Positions 38,383 through 47,096 are shown, counted from the stretch's first letter. The stretch is 64,000 nt of DNA from Pseudomonas fluorescens (GCF_902497775.2 NZ_OZ024668.1:3642326-3706325); one strand, 5' to 3'. The notes: a model not told the origin generated them from the letters alone. Numbers and translations: made by a program.

Positions 38383-39459
38383 ATGAGCGAAGTCTTTCGC
38401 AACGACGTGCGTGCTTTTGTCAACGAGCACATCAGCCCTTACGTGGCGCAGTGGGAGGAGCTCGGGGCCTACCCGCCGCGGCTCAATCAGCAGGCCGGCG
38501 AGGCCGGGTTGCTCAACCTGGGCCATAGCAACGCCGTGTTGCCGGACGATCCACAGCGCCTGGCAATTCTGGTCGAAGAGCTGACCCGCAGTGGTGCCCA
38601 GGGCATCACCATGGGCCTGGGTTCGCACCTTGTCAGCCTCAAGGCCCTACACGCCAGCGCCCCGGAACTGGCTGCCGAGCTGATCCCGGCGGTACTCGAT
38701 GGCCGCCAGAGCATCGCCCTGGCAATCACCGAAAGCCAGGCCGGCTCCGACCTGCACGCCCTCACCTGCCGTGCCGAGCGGCATGCCGGCGGCTACCGCC
38801 TGAGCGGTCACAAGGCGTTCATCTGCAACGGTGCCCGGGCCGACTGGCTGTTGCTGGTTGGCCACTGCGAAGACGGCCTGGCCTTGTTCCTGGTCGACAC
38901 CACGGCTGCCGGTATCAGCCATACACCACGCCAATGCCTGGGCTGGCGCTGCCTGCCCCTGGCCGACCTGAGCTTCGACAACACTCCGGTGGTGCGCCTG
39001 ACCAAGGCCGGCGGTGTCGGCCGCCTGTTGCAGGGCAGCCTGCAACAGGAGCGCCTGAACCTGGCGGTGATGGCCAGTACCTCGGCCGATATCGCCCTGC
39101 AGCACAGCATCGCCTGGTGCAAGCAGCGCCAGGTCGGCGGCAAGGCACTGATCGAAAAATCAGTGATACGCCAGCGCCTCAGCGAGCACTACGCGCAATT
39201 GAGCGTCAGCCGCCACTACGTGCAAGCCTGCGTGACCCTGCAGGCCGCCGGCCAGTTGAGCGCCCATCAGGTAGCCATTGCCAAGAACAGCGCGGTGCAG
39301 ACCCTGGAAACCATTGCCCGCGATGCCGTGCAATTACAGGGCGCCCACGGCTGCATGGCGCCCAACAGCGTCGAACGCATTCACCGCGACGCCCGCCTGC
39401 TGGCCATCGGCGGCGGCACCCACGAAATCATGCTGGAAATCATTGCCCGGCAACTGTGA
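38383..39459 (+). CDS. Acyl-CoA dehydrogenase, isovaleryl/long-chain type
   Basis: 358-residue FAD acyl-CoA dehydrogenase with ALAITESQAGSDLHAL (residues 112-126), GHKAFICNGARAD and C-terminal QLQGAHGCM. The short/medium-chain catalytic Glu position (IYEGT) reads IGGGT here, but E223 of LQQERLNLA sits where isovaleryl-CoA and long-chain dehydrogenases carry theirs, so the enzyme can be active. That placement goes with branched or long acyl-CoA and agrees with a beta-methyl-branched substrate. Starts 9 bp after the monooxygenase stop. Confidence 0.88.
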   Translation: MSEVFRNDVRAFVNEHISPYVAQWEELGAYPPRLNQQAGEAGLLNLGHSNAVLPDDPQRLAILVEELTRSGAQGITMGLGSHLVSLKALHASAPELAAELIPAVLDGRQSIALAITESQAGSDLHALTCRAERHAGGYRLSGHKAFICNGARADWLLLVGHCEDGLALFLVDTTAAGISHTPRQCLGWRCLPLADLSFDNTPVVRLTKAGGVGRLLQGSLQQERLNLAVMASTSADIALQHSIAWCKQRQVGGKALIEKSVIRQRLSEHYAQLSVSRHYVQACVTLQAAGQLSAHQVAIAKNSAVQTLETIARDAVQLQGAHGCMAPNSVERIHRDARLLAIGGGTHEIMLEIIARQL

Positions 39460-39471
39460 AGGAACACAACC

Positions 39472-39909
39472 ATGAATCAGATCAGTGAACACGCCGCCGC
39501 CCACTCCAGCGCGCTGCTCGAACATGCCTACCAGCGCTACTGCGGGCTCGAACTACTGGAGCAGACACCTGGGGCCTGCACCTGCCGCCTGCGGGTCACC
39601 GAGGCCATCGACAACCTCAGCCACACCCTGCATGGCGGGGTGATCTATTCGATGCTCGATGTCGTCAGCATGCTCGCCACCCTGCCGATCCTCGGCCCCG
39701 AGGAATACGCCCTGACCAGTAGCTTCAACACCATGCTGATGTCGGCCAGCCCGTTGCACAGCGAACTGGAGTTCCAGGCCCGGGTGATCCGCGACGGTCG
39801 CAACCTGATCTTCACCCAGGCCGACGCCTGGCGGCTCAATGCCGACGGCAGCCGCACCCAGGTGGCCAGCGCACAACTGACCAAGTTTCGTCTCAAGCAC
39901 CAGTGGTAA
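39472..39909 (+). CDS. PaaI-type hotdog thioesterase
   Basis: 145-residue hotdog-fold acyl-CoA thioesterase: HGG at 54-56 (SHTLHGGVIYSMLD) and D63 are the active-site loop of PaaI/YdiI-like enzymes. It would release the CoA-bound product of the operon. Starts 12 bp after the dehydrogenase stop and is the last gene before a strong terminator. Confidence 0.87.
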   Translation: MNQISEHAAAHSSALLEHAYQRYCGLELLEQTPGACTCRLRVTEAIDNLSHTLHGGVIYSMLDVVSMLATLPILGPEEYALTSSFNTMLMSASPLHSELEFQARVIRDGRNLIFTQADAWRLNADGSRTQVASAQLTKFRLKHQW

Positions 39910-39931
39910 AAGCCGCGCCGATAGCGTTGGC

Positions 39932-39973
39932 AAACAGCCCGGTGGCGCCCTTGCCTGCGCCACCGGGCTGTTT
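39932..39973 (+). terminator. Strong terminator hairpin after the thioesterase gene
   Basis: Perfect 17-bp stem: the arm 39932-39948 (starting AAACAGCCCGG) matches the arm 39957-39973 (ending GGGCTGTTT) around an 8-nt loop. The arm itself ends in TTT and starts with AAA, so it can act in both directions. It closes the operon begun at 33246 and separates it from the azoreductase genes. Confidence 0.88.
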
Positions 39974-40091
39974 GCGTGGCGGCCTGGAAATACATGAAGA
40001 CCCTTGAAGTTTGAACCTGAATATCTGCGCTATTTTTGTCCGGCCAATTGTTAAAAACTTTAGCGACTCCCTCATCACAAGAGTTCAAACA

Positions 40092-40739
40092 ATGAATCAC
40101 AAAGTACTGGTCATTCGTTCTTCGATCAAAACCGACGGCGGCTTTTCCGGGCAACTGGTCGACAACTTCCTGACTGAACTCAAGGAGGTGATTCCTGAAG
40201 CCTCTATCGTCGTCCGTGACCTGCATGCCCAGCAAATCCCCCATCTCAACGCCGTGACCATGGATGCCCTGTACGGCGGCGACGCCAGCAGCGCCGAGGC
40301 CAGTGCCGCCCTGCAACTGTCGAATGAACTGATCGAGGAACTGCAGGAAGCCGACCGTGTGGTCATCGGCCTGCCGCGCTACAACTTCGGTGCGCCGTCG
40401 ATCCTGCATGCCTGGGTCGACTACCTGGTGCGTGCCGGCGTCACCTTCAACTACGTCGATGGCGCACCGGTTGGCTTGATCAACGACAAGCCCGTGCATG
40501 TGCTCAACACCAGCGGTGGCGTCTACAGCCAGAGCAGCGACAGCCTGGCCGGCTGGCTCACGCAAACCCTGGGTTTCATCGGCCTGCAGCGTGTCGAGTT
40601 CATCTATGCCGAAGGCCTGGGCATGGGCGAGGAAAGCCTGGCCAAAGGCCTGGCTGCCGCCCGCTCGCAGATCCAACACAGCATCGAATCAATGGGCGCA
40701 CGCCCGCGCCTGAGCCTGGCTGCCGCGCAAGGGAGGTAA
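40092..40739 (+). CDS. FMN-dependent NADH-azoreductase (AzoR)
   Basis: 215-residue flavodoxin-fold enzyme. Visible are VLVIRSSIKTDGGFSG (phosphate loop), LPRYNFGAPSILHAWVDYLVRAGVTF, close to the MYNFGVP signature of AzoR, and LNTSGGVYS. These enzymes reduce azo dyes and quinones by two electrons, and typically protect against quinone stress. Starts its own unit after the terminator and is followed at one base by a hydroquinone reductase. Confidence 0.9.
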   Translation: MNHKVLVIRSSIKTDGGFSGQLVDNFLTELKEVIPEASIVVRDLHAQQIPHLNAVTMDALYGGDASSAEASAALQLSNELIEELQEADRVVIGLPRYNFGAPSILHAWVDYLVRAGVTFNYVDGAPVGLINDKPVHVLNTSGGVYSQSSDSLAGWLTQTLGFIGLQRVEFIYAEGLGMGEESLAKGLAAARSQIQHSIESMGARPRLSLAAAQGR

Positions 40740-40740
40740 C

Positions 40741-41601
40741 ATGTCCAAAGCGAACGACAATACTGCGGGTGAAGCGCTGATCCTCAGTGAACTGGTGGCC
40801 GAGCCCAATCGCTACCACCTGTACATCTCCCACGCCTGCCCGTTTTCGCACCGTGTGCACCTGGTGCAGAGTCTGCTGGGCTTGGGCGACGCGCTGGATG
40901 TCACCTCGGTGGCGGCGCGTCGCTACGACAAGGGCTGGGAGTTCGATGAGCGCGACCAGGATCCGCTGCACAAGGACGTGACGCTGCTATCGACCCTGTA
41001 CCAACGCTCGCATCCGGACTTCAGCGGCAACCAGTCAGTGCCGGTGCTCTGGGACCGGCGCAAGGACTGCATCGCCCACAACGACTCGGCGGAGCTGGCG
41101 CTACAGATGGCTACCCGCCTGCTGCCACTGGCGCGCACGCCGCTGGATCTGGTACCGGAGCGCTCCAGTTGCGACATCGTCGAGCTCAACAGCTGGTTGC
41201 ACAGCAACATCAACCGCATGGTCTACCACATGGGTTTTGCCCCCGACCAGCACAGCTACGACAAGGCCTTCGCGCAGTTTTTCGCAGCCATGGATACCCT
41301 GGAGAACCGGCTGCGCAAGCAACCCTACCTGGTCGGTGGCACGCTGAGCCTGAGCGACCTGTTCCTGCTGCCGACCCTGATTCGCTATGAAGCGGTGTAC
41401 TACGTGCACTTCAAGGCCAACTTCAAGACCTTGAGCGAGTACCCGGCGCTGTACGAGTACCTGTGCCGCCTGGTGCGCATCCCGGAAATCTACCGCACCA
41501 TCGACATGGCCCATATCAAGCTGCATTACTACTACTCCCACGACCACATCAACCCGACCCGTATCGTCCCCCAGGGCCCTGCCCTGCCCTGGCTGAACTG
41601 A
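40741..41601 (+). CDS. Glutathionyl-hydroquinone reductase (Xi-class GST)
   Basis: 286-residue Xi-class glutathione transferase. Catalytic C33 is in HACPFSHRVHL, where the family norm is CPWAHR. C-terminal LVGGTLSLSDLFLLPTLIRYEAVYYVHFK and the closing VPQGPALPWL are typical. It removes glutathione from glutathionylated hydroquinones, made when quinones react with GSH. Perfect GGGAGG upstream, adjacent to azoR. The pair indicates quinone-like electrophiles arise nearby, probably from the monooxygenase. Confidence 0.9.
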   Translation: MSKANDNTAGEALILSELVAEPNRYHLYISHACPFSHRVHLVQSLLGLGDALDVTSVAARRYDKGWEFDERDQDPLHKDVTLLSTLYQRSHPDFSGNQSVPVLWDRRKDCIAHNDSAELALQMATRLLPLARTPLDLVPERSSCDIVELNSWLHSNINRMVYHMGFAPDQHSYDKAFAQFFAAMDTLENRLRKQPYLVGGTLSLSDLFLLPTLIRYEAVYYVHFKANFKTLSEYPALYEYLCRLVRIPEIYRTIDMAHIKLHYYYSHDHINPTRIVPQGPALPWLN

Positions 41602-41610
41602 TCCGGACCT

Positions 41611-41637
41611 GCCGCCACGCCGAACTGGCGTGGCGGC
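41611..41637 (+). terminator. Hairpin after GHR gene
   Basis: Perfect 11-bp stem GCCGCCACGCC (41611-41621) / GGCGTGGCGGC (41627-41637), loop GAACT. No T-run, so termination strength is uncertain. Confidence 0.6.
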
Positions 41638-41704
41638 GGGATCCATCATGATCAGGTACGAGCATCTACACTGCCATTCCCACCCTTCGCGCTGGAGAAC
41701 GGCC

Positions 41705-42397
41705 ATGAGCGACACCCCTTCCATTGTCCTGGTCCATGGTTTCTGGGGCGGCGCCGCCCATTGGAGTCGGGTCATCCTCGAACTGTCACGCCTGGGCCAC
41801 CGCAACCTGCATGCGGTGGAAATGCCCCTGACCTCGCTGGCCGACGACGCCGAACGTACACGCAAGATGGTCGCCTCGATACCCGGCAAGGTGCTGCTGG
41901 TCGGGCATTCCTATGGCGGCGCGGTGATTACCCAGATGGGCAACCAGGCCAATGTCGCCGGCCTGGTCTACATTGCCGCCTTTGCCCCGGACAGCGGCGA
42001 AAGCCCCGGCGCCATCACCGCCAAGAACCCGCCAAAAGCCGCGGCCAACCTGCAACCGGACGGCGATGGCTACCTGTGGATCAAACCCGACAAACTGCAT
42101 GAGAGTTTTTGCCAGGACCTGAGCAAGGATGAAGGGCTGATCATGAGCGTGACCCAGAAGGCGCCGCTGGCCAGCACCTTCGGTGACCCCGTCGGCGAGC
42201 CTGCGTGGAAACACAAGCCCAGTTGGTATCAGCTCTCGGCCCAAGACCGGATGATCCACCCGGATAACCAGGCATTCATGGCGGCACGCCTCAAGCCCAA
42301 GGAGTTGCTGACGCTGGAGGCCAGCCATGCCTCGCTGGTGTCCAGGGCCGCCGAAGTGGCAGCCCTGATCGACCGTGCAGCCGTCAGTCTGGCTTGA
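41705..42397 (+). CDS. Alpha/beta hydrolase
   Basis: 230-residue esterase-like hydrolase: oxyanion stretch VLVHGFWGGAAHW, nucleophile elbow GHSYGG with S69, a late Asp and His in ASHASLVSR. Resembles salicylate-esterase/hydroxynitrile lyase-type small hydrolases. Its substrate cannot be told. ATG 41705 fits the fold start. It sits on the + strand after the GHR hairpin and overlaps the tail of the minus-strand EamA gene by 14 bp. Membership in the biosynthetic locus is possible but not shown. Confidence 0.85.
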   Translation: MSDTPSIVLVHGFWGGAAHWSRVILELSRLGHRNLHAVEMPLTSLADDAERTRKMVASIPGKVLLVGHSYGGAVITQMGNQANVAGLVYIAAFAPDSGESPGAITAKNPPKAAANLQPDGDGYLWIKPDKLHESFCQDLSKDEGLIMSVTQKAPLASTFGDPVGEPAWKHKPSWYQLSAQDRMIHPDNQAFMAARLKPKELLTLEASHASLVSRAAEVAALIDRAAVSLA

Positions 42398-43289
42398 CCG
42401 CCGGCGCCTTGAGCGCAGGCTTGAACCACCAGCCTTGCTGCATGCCGGCCGCGGCCAGCAGGATCGCGGCCACACCCAGCCATTGCAGCGGTTCAAGGCG
42501 ATGGCCAAAGGCGAACCAGTCGACGAAGATCGCCGCGATCGGGTAGATGAACGACAGCGCCCCGGTCAAGGCGGTCGGCAGCTTCTGGATCGCGCCATAC
42601 AGCAGCACGTACATCACCCCGGTGTGAACGATGCCCAGGGTCACCAGGCTGGCCAGCGCGCCGACGTCGCCTGGCAGGCCACTGGTGTTCGCCCAGGGCG
42701 CCAGCAGGAGAATGCCGGTGCACACCTGGATCAGCGCGATCAGGTGCGGCGGCGTGCCGCTCAGGCGCTTGATGATCAGCGCCGCCACGGCGTAGAGAAA
42801 CGCCGCGCCCAGGGCCAGGGCAATGCCCAGCAGGTAGTCGTTGCCACTGCCGCCCTGGCTGCCATGGGCACTGACGATCGCCAGCATCCCGACAAAGGAA
42901 ACCCCCAGCCAGAACAGTTTCGGCACGGTGATCTTCTCACCGAGAAACAGCGCCGCCAGGCCCACCAGCATGAACGGCTGGACGTTGTACACCGCGGTGC
43001 CGATGGCAATCGATGCGCGCGAATAAGAGGCGAACAGCAACACCCAGTTGCCGACGATGGCCACGCCGCTGAGCACGGCCAGGGCGAAGGTGGTCAGAGT
43101 CAGGATACTGGGCTTGAGAAAGCCCATGGCCAGGCAGATCAGCAACAGGGTCCCGGCACCGAACACGCAGCGCCAGAACACCACATCCAGCACCGGTTGC
43201 CCGGACACCAGCACGAACCAGCCAATGGTCCCGGAAATCAGCATCGCGGCGACCATCTCGAACGACCCACGGCGTATTGAACTGTCCAT
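42384..43289 (-). CDS. EamA/DMT-family transporter
   Basis: 301-residue ten-helix drug/metabolite transporter with the family duplication. First helix MVAAMLISGTIGWFVLVSGQP; end helix WLGVAAILLAAAGMQQGWW. ATG 43289 has AAGGAGG at good distance. Divergent from an Lrp-type regulator, the usual layout for amino-acid or metabolite exporters. Substrate unknown. Confidence 0.85.
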   Translation of the reverse strand: MDSSIRRGSFEMVAAMLISGTIGWFVLVSGQPVLDVVFWRCVFGAGTLLLICLAMGFLKPSILTLTTFALAVLSGVAIVGNWVLLFASYSRASIAIGTAVYNVQPFMLVGLAALFLGEKITVPKLFWLGVSFVGMLAIVSAHGSQGGSGNDYLLGIALALGAAFLYAVAALIIKRLSGTPPHLIALIQVCTGILLLAPWANTSGLPGDVGALASLVTLGIVHTGVMYVLLYGAIQKLPTALTGALSFIYPIAAIFVDWFAFGHRLEPLQWLGVAAILLAAAGMQQGWWFKPALKAPAVKPD

Positions 43290-43420
43290 CACTCACCTCC
43301 TTGACGATGGGCAAATTATGGCAATGGTGGCGGCGACCCTTCCAGCGGATAAAACAGGCTAGACTGACTTTGTACCTTTACTATCAAGGCAACTTTCGCT
43401 TTTTGCCTAACGAGACCTGT

Positions 43421-43858
43421 ATGACCGACGATATCGACCAACTATTGATCAAGGCGCTGATGGAAGACTCGCGGCGCTCGCTCAAGGCCCTGGCACAGTT
43501 GAGCGGGCTGTCAGCACCCAGCGTCAGTGAACGCCTGCGCCGCCTTGAAGAACGTGGCGTGCTCAAGGGCTACACGGTGGAGATCGACCCACGCTGTTTC
43601 GGCTACCAGTTGCAGGCCATCGTCCGGGTCCGGCCGCTGCCGGGGCAACTGCAGGAGGTGGAGCGCCAGATCATGGCCATCCCCGAGTTCACCGAATGCG
43701 ACAAGGTGACTGGCGATGACTGCTTCATCGCGCGCCTGCACGTACGCTCGATGGAAGCGCTGGACAGCGTGCTGGACAAGCTCAACAGCCATGCCGAGAC
43801 CAATACCGCAATCGTCAAGAAGACCCCGGTGAAACGCCGCTTGCCGCCAATGGCCTGA
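43421..43858 (+). CDS. Lrp/AsnC-family regulator
   Basis: 145-residue feast/famine regulator: MTDDIDQLLIKALMEDSRRSLKALAQLSGLSAPSVSERLRRLEERGVLKGY split over the HTH (5-55), then the RAM effector domain. Divergently transcribed from the EamA gene, whose control it probably carries out in response to an amino acid. Confidence 0.9.
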   Translation: MTDDIDQLLIKALMEDSRRSLKALAQLSGLSAPSVSERLRRLEERGVLKGYTVEIDPRCFGYQLQAIVRVRPLPGQLQEVERQIMAIPEFTECDKVTGDDCFIARLHVRSMEALDSVLDKLNSHAETNTAIVKKTPVKRRLPPMA

Positions 43859-43885
43859 ACACTGCACAACCCTGTAGGAGCGGCG

Positions 43886-44797
43886 TTACTGCACCGGCTC
43901 ACTCGAGGGCTGGGCAATCAGCCCCTTCAATTCACTGGTCATCGGAAACTCCAGGTTCAGGCCGTTGGGCGGGATGGGCTGCTGGAACCAGCGGTTGTAG
44001 ATCCCGTCGATGCGCCCGCTGCGATAGACATCCGCCAGCGCCTCGTTGACCAGCGCCAACAACCCTTCATCACCCTTGCGCACCATGCAGCTGTAGATCT
44101 CCTTCGATTGCGCCTCACCCACCACCATCCAGTCATGGGGGTTGCGCGCCTTGGCCCGCTCGCCGTACAGCAGCGCATCATCCATGTAGAACGCCGCCGC
44201 GCGCCCGGACTGCAACATCATGAACGCTTCGCCGTGGTCCTTGGCGCTGATCACCGAGGCGCCAAGCTTGTGCTCCAGGTTGTAGTTCTTCAGGTACTTC
44301 TCGTTGGTGGTGCCGGCGGTGCTGACCACATTCTTGCCCTTGAGGTCATCCAGGCCCTGAATGCCGCTGTCCTTTTTGGTCAGCAGCTGGCCTTTGACGA
44401 AGATAAAGCCATAGGAGAAATCCACCTGTTTCTGCCGTTCGGCGGTGACCCCGGTGGTACCGCACTCCAGGTCGACGGTGCCATTTTGCACCAGCGGGAT
44501 ACGCGTCTGCGAGGTCACCAGGTTGTAGCGCACCTTGAGTTGCGGCACCGCCAGCTTGGCCTGCAGGTGCTTGACGATTTCCGCCGCGAGGTCGACCGAA
44601 TAGCCCATGGGCTTGCCGCTGTGATCGCCCACATAAGAAAAAGGAATGGACGAGTCGCGGTAGCCGAGGGTGATGCTGCCGGATTCGGCGATCTTCTTCA
44701 GGCTGCCAGTGAGCGCAGGGGTTTGAGCCAGAAGCGGCTGCGCGAAACACAATGACAGGGCAAGCAGAGCAGGACGGTGCAAACAGGTAATCGACAT
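43886..44797 (-). CDS. Amino-acid ABC transporter substrate-binding protein (GltI-like)
   Basis: 303-residue periplasmic binding protein of the polar amino acid group. Signal peptide ends near QPLLAQ; family blocks are GSITLGYRDSSIPFSYVGD, VDLECGTTGVTAERQKQVDFS and LLTKKDSGIQGLDDLKGKNV. Similar to glutamate/aspartate GltI. AAGGAGTG precedes ATG 44797. Followed upstream on the same strand by a DadA-like dehydrogenase, suggesting uptake and oxidation of one amino acid. Confidence 0.9.
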   Translation of the reverse strand: MSITCLHRPALLALSLCFAQPLLAQTPALTGSLKKIAESGSITLGYRDSSIPFSYVGDHSGKPMGYSVDLAAEIVKHLQAKLAVPQLKVRYNLVTSQTRIPLVQNGTVDLECGTTGVTAERQKQVDFSYGFIFVKGQLLTKKDSGIQGLDDLKGKNVVSTAGTTNEKYLKNYNLEHKLGASVISAKDHGEAFMMLQSGRAAAFYMDDALLYGERAKARNPHDWMVVGEAQSKEIYSCMVRKGDEGLLALVNEALADVYRSGRIDGIYNRWFQQPIPPNGLNLEFPMTSELKGLIAQPSSEPVQ

Positions 44798-44832
44798 CGG
44801 GACACTCCTTGCGGTTGTTGTTCTTGTTCGGG

Positions 44833-46074
44833 TCAGGCCGCCCGAGGGGTCAGGCCGTGCATGTCGATTGACGGCGCGCGGCCGCCGATCAGTTCGGCCA
44901 ACAGTTGGCCACTGGCGCAGGCCAGGGTAAAACCGAGGGCACCATGGCCAAGGTTGAGCCACAGGTTGCGGTAGGCCGTGGCACCGAGCAACGGTACGCC
45001 ACTGGGGGTTGCCGGGCGCATGCCGGCCCATTCGCGGGCCTGTTGATAGTCGGCGGTATCGGGCAAAGTCGCCATTGCCAAGTGCCGCATGCTGGCCAAT
45101 CTCGCCGGATCCAGCGATTCATCAAAGCCGACGATATCGACCATGGCAGCGATACGCAGTTGGTCTTCAAGGCGGGCATAGACAATCTTGCAGTCGTAGT
45201 CGGTGATGCTCACCTGCGGTGCCCGCTGGCCGGCCTTGATCGGCGCGGTCAGGCTGTAGCCCTTGAGCGGATAGATCGGCAGCTTCAGCCCCGGCAGGCC
45301 GAGGCTGGCGCTGCGGTGCCCGGCACACAGCACCAGGTGCTCCACCGGCAAGCGCTGCTCGCCCAGCTCCAGCCCCTGCACCACCCCGCTGCCATGACAG
45401 ATACGCGTCACCGTTTGCCCGAGCATCAAGCGGCATTGCCCCGACGCCTGCAGGCGCTCGACCAGGGCCAGGCAGAAACGATGACAATCGGCGACCTCTT
45501 CATCAGCGGTGAACACCCCGCCAACGAATGGCGCATCGGCCAAGGCCGGTTCCAGCGCGCGGATCTCCTGCGCGTCCAATACCTGCTGGCCTTGCGGGTC
45601 GAGCAGGTGCTGGCGGGCACGATCAAAACTTGCACGGTTGCGAAAGGTCACCAGCTTACCGTTGCGCCGCCAGGCAAAGCCGTCCAGGCCATCGTCCTCT
45701 CGCCATTGCTTGAGCGTGCGCTGGCTGTGCAAGGCCAGGCGCAACAGGTGCTCGGTATTGCTGCGATTGACCGAAGTCCGGCACGCCGCCATGAACGCGC
45801 CCATCCAGCGCCACTGCGCCAGGTCCAGGCGCGGGCGCAGCTTGAGCGGCGATTCGCTGCGCAGCAGCCAGCCCAGCGCCTGCAGCGGCACCCCGGTATC
45901 GGCCAGCGGCGCGACATAGCGATACGATAACTGTCCGCCATTGGCAAAGCTGGTGCCGGCCGCAAAGCTCTCGCGGGCCTCGATCAGGTCAACGGCGAAA
46001 CCGTCGCGCACCAGGGCGTAAGCCGTTGCCAGACCGATGACCCCGCCGCCGATGACCGTTACTCGCTGTGCCAT
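44833..46074 (-). CDS. DadA-like FAD amino-acid dehydrogenase
   Basis: 413-residue flavoprotein of the DAO/DadA family: N-terminal VTVIGGGVIGLATAYALVRDG, the SYRYVAPLADTGVPLQALGWL stretch and C-terminal GMRPATPSGVPLLGATAYRNLWLNLGHG. Oxidatively deaminates a D- or small amino acid. Pairs with the GltI-like gene and diverges from a LysR gene over a palindromic gap. Confidence 0.9.
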   Translation of the reverse strand: MAQRVTVIGGGVIGLATAYALVRDGFAVDLIEARESFAAGTSFANGGQLSYRYVAPLADTGVPLQALGWLLRSESPLKLRPRLDLAQWRWMGAFMAACRTSVNRSNTEHLLRLALHSQRTLKQWREDDGLDGFAWRRNGKLVTFRNRASFDRARQHLLDPQGQQVLDAQEIRALEPALADAPFVGGVFTADEEVADCHRFCLALVERLQASGQCRLMLGQTVTRICHGSGVVQGLELGEQRLPVEHLVLCAGHRSASLGLPGLKLPIYPLKGYSLTAPIKAGQRAPQVSITDYDCKIVYARLEDQLRIAAMVDIVGFDESLDPARLASMRHLAMATLPDTADYQQAREWAGMRPATPSGVPLLGATAYRNLWLNLGHGALGFTLACASGQLLAELIGGRAPSIDMHGLTPRAA

Positions 46075-46091
46075 GTGCTTTCATCCACCTA

Positions 46092-46107
46092 TCTGAAGGC
46101 CTTCAGA
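46092..46107. promoter_or_regulatory. 16-bp perfect palindrome, candidate operator
   Basis: TCTGAAGGCCTTCAGA is a perfect palindrome in the short gap between the DadA-like gene and its divergent LysR gene. It is well placed to bind the LysR product and control both. Confidence 0.5.
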
Positions 46108-46179
46108 CTAGGCCCGGTGACAGCCTGGCGATAATGAATAAAAATGGGCAGACCATAAACAAAGGTTATGGGCTGCCCC

Positions 46180-47088
46180 ATGCGCTTACGTCATATCGAA
46201 GTGTTCCAGGCCATCCGCCAGACCGGCTCCATCAGCGGCGCCGCGCAGTTGCTGCACGTCACTCAGCCGGCGGTGTCGAAGATACTCCAGCACGCCGAAG
46301 CGCAGCTGGGCTTCCCGTTGTTCCTGCGGGTGCGTGGCAAGTTGCAGATCACCCCGGAGGCCCTGGCCCTGGAACGTGAGGTCGACAAGGTCAGCGACAG
46401 CGTCGAAGCGGTTCGGCGCTTGGCCGCCAGCCTGCGCCGGCAACCGGGCATGACCCTGCGTATCGGGGCAACACCGGCGTTGGCGCTGTCGCTGTTCCCG
46501 CCAGTGATCCGCCAGTGGGCCGAGCGTCATCCGCAATCCGAGTGTGAACTGTCGAGCCTGCACAGCCGCGAGCTGGTACAGCAGTTGCTGATGCGCGAGA
46601 TCGATGTCGCCCTGACCTTGCGCCACCCCGAACACCCCGGTCTGACTGTGCAGCCCCTGGCCCATGGCATGCTGGTGGCACTGGCCCCCAAGGGCTATTG
46701 GAGCGCAGACAGCCAGGGCCTGCCGCTGGCGCTGGAAGCCCTGGCCGATGCGCCGTTGATCGGCCTGAGCAGCAGCGATCCGCTGGCCGCCCAGGTCGGC
46801 CAGTACCTGAAAAACCTGGAGCCGGCGCCGCGTATCAGCATCCGCGTGCAGACCTACTCCCTGGCCCGGGCCATGGTCGAATCCGGTGCCGGCTTGGCCT
46901 TGATCGATCCGTTTACCGCCCAGGGTTCGGCGCAAACGCTGGTGCGGCCGTTGAATCCTGCCCTGCCCATTACCCTGTATGCCCTGACCCGTGCCAACGA
47001 GAGCCACCCGCACACCCTGGATGAGTTGCTGGAGTATTTCGCCGAGCGGGCGCAGGAGCAGATTGCGCTGGTCACCCGAGGCGCTTGA
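46180..47088 (+). CDS. LysR-family regulator, divergent to DadA-like gene
   Basis: 302-residue LysR regulator starting MRLRHIEVFQAIRQTGSISGAA, with LHVTQPAVSKILQHAEAQLG in the recognition helix region. An in-frame ATG at 46168 is possible, but AAAGG is only 2 nt from it, so the start is uncertain. Likely controls the DadA-GltI pair. Confidence 0.88.
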   Translation: MRLRHIEVFQAIRQTGSISGAAQLLHVTQPAVSKILQHAEAQLGFPLFLRVRGKLQITPEALALEREVDKVSDSVEAVRRLAASLRRQPGMTLRIGATPALALSLFPPVIRQWAERHPQSECELSSLHSRELVQQLLMREIDVALTLRHPEHPGLTVQPLAHGMLVALAPKGYWSADSQGLPLALEALADAPLIGLSSSDPLAAQVGQYLKNLEPAPRISIRVQTYSLARAMVESGAGLALIDPFTAQGSAQTLVRPLNPALPITLYALTRANESHPHTLDELLEYFAERAQEQIALVTRGA

Positions 47089-47096
47089 GCCTGAAT

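Noticed and set aside
33246..41601. Tropolone (7-hydroxytropolone-type) cluster
   Set aside because: Considered because of the monooxygenase, dehydrogenase and thioesterase, but the DAHP synthase, prephenate dehydratase and Paa-type ring genes I would expect are missing, while HMGS and AsnB have no role there.
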